9,334 nucleotides of DNA from CAYVQE01 sp964633205 (GTDB taxonomy: Bacteria; Myxococcota; B64-G9). The notes under the pieces were generated by a model. The model worked only from the letters and a program-made list of their open reading frames with translations, did not search any database and was not told the origin of the DNA. The position numbers were made by a program, and so were the translations under genes. Shown piece by piece: positions 1-5,819 of this stretch. Position 1 is the stretch's first letter, and every line of letters begins with the position of its first letter. Location of the stretch: assembly GCA_964633205.1 (NCBI GenBank), contig CAZWFN010000200.1:1-9334 (forward strand), in the 5' to 3' direction.

Positions 1-23
1 AGCCTCCACCCCGGCGAACTCAG

Positions 24-98
24 CCCCCACCCCCGCCCTCCCCCAGCGGATATCCCATCCCTCGACAACCTGGCGCTGGGGGAGGGCGGGGGTGGGGG
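24..98. repeat. Perfect 25-bp inverted repeat with G-quadruplex arm
   Basis: The left arm (24-48) and right arm (74-98) are exact reverse complements over 25 bases, separated by a 25-base loop (49-73). The right arm reads CGCT followed by G5-A-G3-C-G5-T-G5, which is a perfect four-tract G-quadruplex motif with single-base loops; the left arm carries the same motif on the minus strand. Pairing stops at both edges (23/99 and 49/73 do not pair). There is no T-tract on either strand after the stem, so it is not a canonical intrinsic terminator. It lies 46 bases upstream of the DUF1841-like gene. It could be a dispersed REP-like element, a transcription-blocking hairpin or a nucleoid-protein site; the structure is certain, the role is not. 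Confidence 0.9.
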
Positions 99-109
99 AA
101 AAGCGACCC

Positions 110-138
110 TTGTTCCGCGCCTACAGCGGCGCTAGCAT
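110..138 (+). promoter_or_regulatory. Candidate promoter of the DUF1841-like gene
   Basis: A -35-like TTGTTC (110-115) is followed, after 17 bases, by a -10-like TAGCAT (133-138), matching the sigma-70 consensus at 3/6 and 4/6 positions. Transcription would start about 7 bases downstream, at or next to the ATG at 145. This fits the lack of a Shine-Dalgarno before that ATG and suggests a leaderless mRNA. This is inference from weak boxes. Confidence 0.3.
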
Positions 139-144
139 CGCCCC

Positions 145-489
145 ATGGACGATCCCACGGACAAGACCTCCAGCCGCGAGCAGCTCGATGCGCTGCAGGA
201 GCGCATCGTGGCCGAGCACCGCGACAACCCGCACCCCGAGATCAACCCCGGTGCGCTCAAGCTCCATCTGCTGGTCCACGGCATGGTCGAGCGCCAGCTG
301 CTCTACGACGATCCCCCGGAGACGCGCCAGGCCTTCGAGCACCTGCTGGCCGGCGGCCTCGATCGCCACAGCGCGATCCATGCCATCGGCGAGGTGGTCG
401 CCGGCGAGGTGTGGGCCATCGCGAACGAAAAACGCCCCTTCGACCGCCAGGCCTTCGTGACCGGCCTGCGCCGCTTGATGGAAGATTAG
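145..489 (+). CDS. DUF1841-like small protein
   Basis: A 114-residue, probably cytoplasmic protein without signal peptide or membrane segment. Its middle and C-terminal parts resemble the DUF1841 family: an L-H-x3-H helix followed by E-R-Q-L (H41, H45), a D-D-P-P-E-T-R turn at about 55-61, then G-L-D-R-H-x3-H (H75, H79) and an E-V-W-A-I helix (E83, E88). The paired HxxxH helices could form a metal site, but this is inference; the family has no established function. The protein is shorter at the N-terminus than the DUF1841 members I remember. No Shine-Dalgarno is seen before ATG 145, so translation may be leaderless. An out-of-frame GTG start at 92 gives a low-complexity Ser/Arg/Ala product and is a shadow. 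The gene ends 7 bp from the stop of the convergent lipoprotein gene. The gene is likely real; the family assignment is from memory of the motif pattern. Confidence 0.75.
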   Translation: MDDPTDKTSSREQLDALQERIVAEHRDNPHPEINPGALKLHLLVHGMVERQLLYDDPPETRQAFEHLLAGGLDRHSAIHAIGEVVAGEVWAIANEKRPFDRQAFVTGLRRLMED

Positions 490-496
490 CCGGACT

Positions 497-1225
497 CTAG
501 CCGGCCTCGAGCGCCTCGGCGAAGACCCGGATCACCGGGCCGCTGGGCTGGCCCGATACCGGGGCGATGCGGGCCAGGCCGCGGGCGGGCAGCAGCTTGA
601 GGTCGAACTCGGACTGCTGCGGGCCGGGCACCCGGATGCGGCAGACGATCCAGCCGCCGCCGGTCTTGTCCAGCGTCACCTTGCCGGTGTCGCGGCCCTC
701 GGTGGTGATGGTCTTGACCTGCAACGCCAGCGCGTCGCCGCGGCGACCGGCCACCCGCGGCGGGGTGGTGCCGAAGATGTAGGCCAGCGCCCGCAGAAAC
801 GGCGCCGGGTCGCCTTCCAGCCACAGCAGCCGCCCCTGGCCGGTGGGCTGATCGCCGGCCGCTTCGTCCTGGCGCACCTCGATGGCCAGCTCGAACTTCA
901 GATCGCCGTCGCGGTAGGGGATCTCGAACACCTTCCAGTCGCCGTCGGGCTCCCAGCCCGAGGCGGCCTCGGCCGCCGGCTGCACCCCGTCGCGCACCAG
1001 CTTGGCCCGCAGCCGCATGTCGACCAGCTTGCCCGGCTTGCCGTTGCGCATCACCTTCGGCCCCGGATGGTCGCTGTCGACCGTCACCACCTGCTGGCCG
1101 CCGGCCGGCTGCTTGTCGTCTGCGGCCGCCGGCGCGGCCTCGTCGGCCTCCTTGGGGCAGCCCGCCAGCAGCAGACCCAGCCCGGCCACCACCCCCACTC
1201 CCGCCATCAAACCGTTCGTCCGCAT
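497..1225 (-). CDS. Putative lipoprotein of unknown function
   Basis: A 242-residue protein with a lipoprotein signal: short basic start (MRT), hydrophobic core and the lipobox L20-A-G-C23, so it should be acylated at Cys23. Residue +2 is proline, not aspartate, so outer-membrane sorting is possible by the E. coli rule, although that rule is not universal. After the lipidated cysteine comes an acidic, Ala-rich tether (24-45), then a mixed alpha/beta soluble domain with no motif I recognise. The start is ATG 1225, supported by a GAGGGAG Shine-Dalgarno at 1238-1232 with 6 bases of spacing. It follows the zinc-ribbon membrane gene by 37 bp on the same strand, so the two probably form an operon; a hairpin sits in that gap. 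It converges on the DUF1841-like gene. Export and lipidation are well supported by sequence; function is unknown. Confidence 0.85.
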   Translation of the reverse strand: MRTNGLMAGVGVVAGLGLLLAGCPKEADEAAPAAADDKQPAGGQQVVTVDSDHPGPKVMRNGKPGKLVDMRLRAKLVRDGVQPAAEAASGWEPDGDWKVFEIPYRDGDLKFELAIEVRQDEAAGDQPTGQGRLLWLEGDPAPFLRALAYIFGTTPPRVAGRRGDALALQVKTITTEGRDTGKVTLDKTGGGWIVCRIRVPGPQQSEFDLKLLPARGLARIAPVSGQPSGPVIRVFAEALEAG

Positions 1226-1238
1226 CGCAATCTCCCTC

Positions 1239-1257
1239 GGCGCCCCGTCCGGGCGCC
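1239..1257 (-). promoter_or_regulatory. Intercistronic hairpin before lipoprotein ribosome binding site
   Basis: A perfect 7-bp stem (GGCGCCC at 1239-1245 with GGGCGCC at 1251-1257) encloses a 5-base loop. On the minus-strand mRNA it ends directly against the GAGGGAG ribosome binding site of the lipoprotein gene. It may mark a processing or stability boundary between the two cistrons or influence ribosome access. GC-rich hairpins arise by chance in such DNA, so the role is uncertain. Confidence 0.4.
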
Positions 1258-1262
1258 TCCTC

Positions 1263-1682
1263 TCAGCCGCCGCGGCGCAGCGCCCGGCGGTGGCGGATCA
1301 ACCGGCGCGCCGCCCACACCACCATGACCGCCGCCAGCAGCAACATCGCGCCCACGATCGCATCGAACCACCACGGCACGGCCCAGAAGCCCTCCAGCCG
1401 GCCGATGGTGACGAAGCCGAAGCGGGCCGCGAAGGCCAACAGCAGCAGCCCCAGCCCGGCCCACAGCACCAGCTTGGTCTCGTGCTTGCGCTCCGGGCTG
1501 AGCAGCCCGGACAGGTCGAAGCGGATGTCGGCCGAGGAGTCGTAGTGCTCGTACTCCAGCTCCATCTGGCCGGCCGTCTGGGCCACCAGCGCGCCGCCGC
1601 AAGCCGGACAGCGCTCCCGGCCGTAAGCCCAGTGGTCCTGTGGGTAGTGCTGCATGCATTCGCGACACTGCTTGGCCGTCAC
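1263..1682 (-). CDS. Zinc-ribbon protein with two membrane helices
   Basis: A 139-residue protein starting at GTG 1682, chosen because a perfect AGGAGG sits 9 bases upstream. The N-terminus has two CxxC knuckles (C6/C9 and C25/C28, spacer 15), a typical four-cysteine zinc ribbon. A polar acidic stretch follows (about 38-68), then two predicted transmembrane helices (about 71-92 and 105-126) and a strongly basic tail (HRRALRR), which by the positive-inside rule places both ends in the cytoplasm. The metal-bound head probably acts on the cytoplasmic face of the membrane. No catalytic motif is visible. It is the first gene of a two-gene unit with the downstream lipoprotein, divergent from the ABC operon. 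The architecture is clear from the sequence; partner and role are unknown. Confidence 0.85.
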   Translation of the reverse strand: MTAKQCRECMQHYPQDHWAYGRERCPACGGALVAQTAGQMELEYEHYDSSADIRFDLSGLLSPERKHETKLVLWAGLGLLLLAFAARFGFVTIGRLEGFWAVPWWFDAIVGAMLLLAAVMVVWAARRLIRHRRALRRGG

Positions 1683-1725
1683 CGCGTTGGTCCTCCTGGC
1701 GGCCGGGCGCTGTCATGGCCGCCGT

Positions 1726-1750
1726 CCGTCGCCCATGGTAGGGCCGACGG
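1726..1750. repeat. Dyad centred on the minus-strand -10 box
   Basis: CCGTC-GCCC (1726-1734) and GGGC-C-GACGG (1741-1750) form a 9-bp inverted repeat with one bulged base (C1745), flanking a 6-base centre ATGGTA (1735-1740). That centre is exactly the predicted -10 hexamer (TACCAT on the minus strand) of the zinc-ribbon gene. This is the layout expected of a repressor operator, but both the promoter and its use as an operator are inferred. Confidence 0.4.
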
Positions 1751-1763
1751 CCGGCGACCGCAA
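1735..1763 (-). promoter_or_regulatory. Candidate promoter of the zinc-ribbon/lipoprotein pair
   Basis: Read on the minus strand, TTGCGG (1763-1758) is followed after exactly 17 bases by TACCAT (1740-1735), matching the sigma-70 boxes at 3/6 and 4/6. Transcription would start near 1728, giving a leader of about 45 bases that contains the AGGAGG of the GTG start at 1682. Confidence 0.35.
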
Positions 1764-1793
1764 GAGCGCAGCGCGCTACGGCGGAGAATCGAC

Positions 1794-1821
1794 TTGAAAA
1801 AAATGACCGCTCGGGAATGAT
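1794..1821 (+). promoter_or_regulatory. Candidate promoter of the ABC operon
   Basis: This is the most AT-rich patch in the window. TTGAAA (1794-1799, 5/6 to the -35 consensus) is followed after 16 bases by AATGAT (1816-1821, 4/6 to the -10 consensus). The predicted start is near 1828, leaving a leader of roughly 105 bases before ATG 1935, which contains a hairpin next to the ribosome binding site. Confidence 0.35.
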
Positions 1822-1902
1822 CCGATGGTCCGGTTTGTTTTGGCTTGCAGCCAGCGGCAAAGGGCCGTAAAAACGAGGGTTCTGTCCGCTTTCCATTCGG
1901 TG

Positions 1903-1920
1903 CCGGGGCCTCAGCCCCGG
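1903..1920 (+). promoter_or_regulatory. Hairpin abutting the ribosome binding site of the ABC ATPase
   Basis: CCGGGGC (1903-1909) and GCCCCGG (1914-1920) form a perfect 7-bp stem with a CTCA tetraloop. The Shine-Dalgarno GGGAG (1921-1925) begins at the next base, 9 bases before ATG 1935. Such placement could modulate initiation of the first gene of the operon. There is no T-tract, so it is not a terminator. The role is inferred. Confidence 0.4.
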
Positions 1921-1934
1921 GGGAGCGAGCGAGG

Positions 1935-2879
1935 ATGATCGAAGTCGACGACGTCACCAAGAACTACGGTCCGGTTCGAGCGCTTACCGGCTTGAGCTGC
2001 ACCATCCCGCAAGGCCAGATCGTGGGGCTGCTGGGGCCCAACGGGGCCGGCAAGACCACCCTGCTCAAGATTCTGACCACCTACTTCGAGCCCAGCAGCG
2101 GCTCGGCCCGCATCGACGGCCACGACGTGGTCGTCGATCCGCTGGCGGTGCGCCAGCGGGTGGGCTACCTGCCGGAGAACGCGCCGCTGTACCAGGAGAT
2201 GCTGGTCCAGGAGAGCCTGCTGATGACCGCCGACCTGCGCGGCATCCCGCCCGGCGAGCGCCGGGCGCTGATCAGCCGCGCGGTGCGCGACGCCGACATC
2301 GCCGACGTGCTCACCCGGCCCATCGGCCAGCTGTCCAAGGGCTACCGGCAGCGGGTGGGGCTGGCCCAGGCCATCCTGCACCGGCCGCCGATCCTGATCC
2401 TGGACGAGCCCACCAGCGGCCTGGACCCGGATCAGATCATCGAGGTGCGCCAGCTGGTGCGCCGCTTGGCCGAGAAGTCGACCGTGATCCTGTCGACCCA
2501 CATCCTGAGCGAGGTCGAGCAGACCTGCGAGCGGGTGCTGATCCTGATCAACGGTGCGCTGAAGGCCGACGCCGAGCTGGCCGAGCTGACGGCCAGCAAC
2601 CGCTTTCGGCTGGGCCTGGCCGCCGGCGCCGACGGCGAGGCGGTGGCCGCCGAGCTGCGCGCCATCAAGGGCATCACCGGGGTACAACCCGACGGCGGCG
2701 ACGGCCTGGTGCGGCTGCAGGTCGAGGCGGCCAAAGACGTCGACCTGGGCCGGCGCCTGTTCGAGCTGGCCAAGGCCAAGGACTGGCCGCTGCGCGAGCT
2801 GCGGCCCGACACCCGTACCCTGGAGAGCGTCTTCCGCAGCCTGTCGTCCGGAGCGTCCGGAGAGGAGGTGGCGCTGTGA
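1935..2879 (+). CDS. ABC transporter ATP-binding protein, GldA-like
   Basis: A 314-residue nucleotide-binding subunit that should hydrolyse ATP to drive the permease encoded next. All core motifs are intact: Walker A G-P-N-G-A-G-K-T-T (34-42), the Y-L-P-E-N-A-P-L-Y stretch in the Q-loop region (79-86) typical of GldA-type ATPases, signature L-S-K-G-Y (133-137), Walker B I-L-I-L-D-E-P (153-159, catalytic E158) and the switch histidine H189. A C-terminal accessory segment of about 95 residues follows, as in other ABC-2 exporters. I chose ATG 1935 because the conserved strand M-I-E-V begins there with GGGAG upstream; an in-frame ATG at 1845 would add an uncharacteristic 30-residue leader. The last codons overlap the next gene by 4 bp (GTGA), indicating translational coupling. 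Family assignment is firm; the transported substrate is unknown. Confidence 0.95.
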   Translation: MIEVDDVTKNYGPVRALTGLSCTIPQGQIVGLLGPNGAGKTTLLKILTTYFEPSSGSARIDGHDVVVDPLAVRQRVGYLPENAPLYQEMLVQESLLMTADLRGIPPGERRALISRAVRDADIADVLTRPIGQLSKGYRQRVGLAQAILHRPPILILDEPTSGLDPDQIIEVRQLVRRLAEKSTVILSTHILSEVEQTCERVLILINGALKADAELAELTASNRFRLGLAAGADGEAVAAELRAIKGITGVQPDGGDGLVRLQVEAAKDVDLGRRLFELAKAKDWPLRELRPDTRTLESVFRSLSSGASGEEVAL

Positions 2880-5809
2880 ACCGCACCTGGGCCATCGCCC
2901 GCAAAGAGTGGAAGGCCGCCTTTCTGTCGCCGGTGGCCTTGATCTTTCTGGCCATCTTTTTGTGCGCCTCGCTGTTCGTGTTCTTCTTCCTGGAGGACTT
3001 CTTCGCCCGCAACATCGCCGACGCCAAGCCCTTCTTCCGCCACATGCCCTGGCTGCTGGTGCTGCTGACCTCGGCCTTCACCATGCGGCTGTGGAGCGAG
3101 GAGGCCCGCACCGGCACCCTGGAGCTGCTGCTGACCCTGCCGCTGCGGCTGCGCGACGTGGTGCTGGGTAAGTTCCTGGCCGGGGTGGGACTGGTGGTGG
3201 TGGCCCTGGCGCTGACGCTGCCGGTGCCCATCTTCATCGAGATCATCGGCGACCTGGACTGGGGCCCGGTCATCGGCGGCTACCTGGGCTTGCTGCTGCT
3301 GGCTTCGGCCTACCTGGCCATCGGCATGCTGATCTCCTCGCTGACCAACAGCCAGCTGGTGGCGCTGATGCTCAGCGTGGTGGTCTGCGGCAGCCTGGTG
3401 GGCCTGGGCCTGCTGCCCGAGGTGCTGACCCTGGGCCTGGCCGCCGACGAGGTGCTGCGGGCGCTGGGCACCGGCTCGCGCTTCGCCAGCATGCTGCGCG
3501 GGGTGCTGTCGTTGGGCGACCTGGTCTACTACGTCAGCCTGGCCGGGCTGGCGCTGGCGGCCAACGCGCTGGTGCTCGAGGTGCGCCGCTGGGGCCACAA
3601 CCGGGTCGGCCGCCAGCGCCGTTCGCGCTTCGGCCTGGCCATGGGCCTGCTGGCGGCCAACCTGCTGGTGCTCAACCTGGGCCTGGCTTTGGCCGGCGAC
3701 CCGCGGGCCGACCTGACCGAGTGGGACGAGTACAGCCTGGCGCCGGTGACCGAGTCGCTGGTGCGCGGCGCGCCCGAGCCGCTGCTGGTGCGCGGCTACT
3801 TCTCGGACCAGACCCATCCCCTGCTCGACCCGCTGGTGCCGCAGATCCGCGACTTCCTGCACGAGCTGCAGGCGTCCGGCGGCGACAATTTGATGGTCGA
3901 GTTCGTCGACCCGACCACCGACGAGGAGTTGGCCGCCGAGGCCAAGCGCGACTACGGCATCGGGCCGGTGCCCTTCCACTTCGAGGACCGCCACGCCGAG
4001 TCGGTGGTCAACGCCTACTTCCACATCCTGGTGCGCTACGGCGACCGCCACGAGGTGCTGGACTACCGCGACCTGATCAAGGTCGACTTCGCCGGCGACG
4101 GCATACAGGTGCGGCTGCGCAACCTGGAGTACGACGCGGCCCGCGCCATACAGAAGACGGTCTACTCCTTCAAGAGCCTGGAGTCGCTGTGCGCCCAGCT
4201 GCCGGCGCCGGCCGAGCTGCGCATCATCGCCTCCTCGTCCAGCCTGCCGCAGCAGCTGGCCGCGGTGCCGGGGCGCATCGAGACGGTGGCCGAGGAGCTC
4301 GCCGAGCGCTGCGGCGACCGCTTCCGCTGGACGCGGGTCGATCCCGACGCCCCCGACAGCGACATCGACCCGAAGCAGCTGGCCCGCGACACCGGCATCC
4401 AGCCGATGATGAGCCTGACCGAGGGCCAGCCCTTCTACCTGGACATGGTGCTGACCATCGGCGACGAGCAGCAGGTGCTGTCGGCCTCGGGCGGGCCCGG
4501 CGAGAAGCAGATCCGCGACGGCCTGCGCTCGGCCTTGCAGCGCCACGCTCCGGGCTTCCTCAAGACCGTCGGCCTGGTGGTGCCCGAGCAGATGGACCCG
4601 CGGCTGCGCCAGATGCAGCGCCAGCCGCCGCAGCGCAAGCCCAGCTTCGAGATGCTGGAGCGCGAGCTGCGCCAGAGCTACCAGCTGCGCCGGGTGGAAC
4701 TGGACGACGGCCGGGTGCCGGGCGACATCGACGTGCTGCTGGTGCTGGCGCCCGAGAACCTGGGCGAGAAGGCGCGCTTCGCCCTGGATCAGTACCTGAT
4801 GCGCGGCGGCGCGCTGATCGTAGCCACCGCGGCGCAGACCTTCATGCCGGCGCCCGACGGCGGCCTGTCCACCCAGCCGGTGGACGACGGGCTGGACGCG
4901 CTGCTGGCCGACTGGGGGGTGCAGGTGGGCGACGGCGTGGTGCTCGACGAGCGCAACCTGCGCTTCCCGGTGCCGGTGCAGCGCCGGCTTGGCTCGGGGC
5001 TGGTGGTGCAGGAGGTGCAGATGGTCGACTACCCGCCCTTCGTGGTGGTAGAGGGCGAGGGGCTGGCCGGCGACAACCCGGCCACCGCGGCGCTGAGCGA
5101 GGTGGTGGTGCATTACGGCTCCAGCGTGTCGTGCATCGCCCCGGCCGACGGCGGCGGGGACGGCGAGGACGGCGACGACGAGGCGGCCGCGGCCTGCCGC
5201 CCGCTGCTGAGCACCTCGGAGCAGGCCTGGCAGGTCGAGTCGGCGGCCTTCAACGCCGCGCCCGACTACCAGAGCCACGGCGACCTGGGCTACGACCCGC
5301 CCGCCGTGCGCGACCAGCTCGATCTGGCGGTGGTGGTGCGGCGGCGCTTCGACTCGCACTACAAGGACAAGCAGCCGCCGGTGATCGCCGGCGAGCAGCC
5401 GCCCGCGCCCGGCGCCGGGGCGGACGAACAGGACGAGGCCGACGAGGGTTACCGGGCTGGAGTGATCGAGCAGTCGCCGCCCGACACCCCGCTGGTGGTG
5501 CTGGGCTCGTCGAGCTTCGTCTCGGACATGACCCTGGCGCTGGCCATGCAGATCTCGGAGATCAACCGCTCCAACCTGCAGCTGATGGCCAACCTGGTCG
5601 ACTGGACGGTCGAGGACCCGGCCCTGCTGCAGATCCGCTCCCGCGAGCGCATGGCGCGCACGCTGGGCAAGCTGGAGGACGCCACCAAGGTGGGCTGGGA
5701 GCTGGGCCTGTTCGGCTTCGCCGCCCTGGCGGTGATCGCCATCGGCCTGTTCACCCTGGGCCGGCGCGGCCGCGCCCGGCCCATCCGGCTGACCGAACCG
5801 AGCGCCTGA
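2876..5809 (+). CDS. ABC-2 permease fused to GldG-like extracytoplasmic domain
   Basis: A 977-residue inner-membrane protein made of two units that are separate proteins (GldF and GldG) in Bacteroidetes. The N-terminal 240 residues are an ABC-2 permease: six hydrophobic segments (about 17-38, 57-71, 97-118, 130-155, 160-190, 212-236) and the family motif T-L-E-L-L-L-T-L-P after a W-S-E-E-A-R-T-G stretch (73-89). A seventh segment (251-274) opens the GldG-like half, a large domain (275-935) outside the membrane, closed by a C-terminal helix (about 940-961) and a basic cytoplasmic tail. Hallmarks are the L-D-Q-Y-L-M-R-G-G-A-L-I-V stretch (647-659) and L-V-V-L-G-S-S-S-F-V-S-D (863-874), where relatives usually have D at the second serine. 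Two low-complexity acidic inserts (about 748-762 and 835-848) interrupt the domain. GTG start at 2876 overlaps the ATPase stop. Assignment is strong; cargo unknown. Confidence 0.93.
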   Translation: MNRTWAIARKEWKAAFLSPVALIFLAIFLCASLFVFFFLEDFFARNIADAKPFFRHMPWLLVLLTSAFTMRLWSEEARTGTLELLLTLPLRLRDVVLGKFLAGVGLVVVALALTLPVPIFIEIIGDLDWGPVIGGYLGLLLLASAYLAIGMLISSLTNSQLVALMLSVVVCGSLVGLGLLPEVLTLGLAADEVLRALGTGSRFASMLRGVLSLGDLVYYVSLAGLALAANALVLEVRRWGHNRVGRQRRSRFGLAMGLLAANLLVLNLGLALAGDPRADLTEWDEYSLAPVTESLVRGAPEPLLVRGYFSDQTHPLLDPLVPQIRDFLHELQASGGDNLMVEFVDPTTDEELAAEAKRDYGIGPVPFHFEDRHAESVVNAYFHILVRYGDRHEVLDYRDLIKVDFAGDGIQVRLRNLEYDAARAIQKTVYSFKSLESLCAQLPAPAELRIIASSSSLPQQLAAVPGRIETVAEELAERCGDRFRWTRVDPDAPDSDIDPKQLARDTGIQPMMSLTEGQPFYLDMVLTIGDEQQVLSASGGPGEKQIRDGLRSALQRHAPGFLKTVGLVVPEQMDPRLRQMQRQPPQRKPSFEMLERELRQSYQLRRVELDDGRVPGDIDVLLVLAPENLGEKARFALDQYLMRGGALIVATAAQTFMPAPDGGLSTQPVDDGLDALLADWGVQVGDGVVLDERNLRFPVPVQRRLGSGLVVQEVQMVDYPPFVVVEGEGLAGDNPATAALSEVVVHYGSSVSCIAPADGGGDGEDGDDEAAAACRPLLSTSEQAWQVESAAFNAAPDYQSHGDLGYDPPAVRDQLDLAVVVRRRFDSHYKDKQPPVIAGEQPPAPGAGADEQDEADEGYRAGVIEQSPPDTPLVVLGSSSFVSDMTLALAMQISEINRSNLQLMANLVDWTVEDPALLQIRSRERMARTLGKLEDATKVGWELGLFGFAALAVIAIGLFTLGRRGRARPIRLTEPSA

Positions 5810-5814
5810 GGAGG
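5808..5814 (+). promoter_or_regulatory. Strong ribosome binding site of the DUF4340 gene
   Basis: GAGGAGG overlaps the TGA stop (5807-5809) of the permease/GldG gene and lies 5 bases before ATG 5820. It fixes the start and indicates that ribosomes finishing the upstream gene can reinitiate directly. Confidence 0.85.
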
Positions 5815-5819
5815 ACGGC

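Noticed and set aside
24..98. The 25-bp inverted repeat as an intrinsic terminator
   Set aside because: The stem is strong, but neither strand has a run of T after it; the plus strand continues with AAAA instead.
1845..1934. An upstream in-frame start (ATG 1845) for the ABC ATPase
   Set aside because: It would add 30 residues unlike any ABC ATPase N-terminus and run through the hairpin. ATG 1935 begins the conserved first strand and has a suitably spaced GGGAG.
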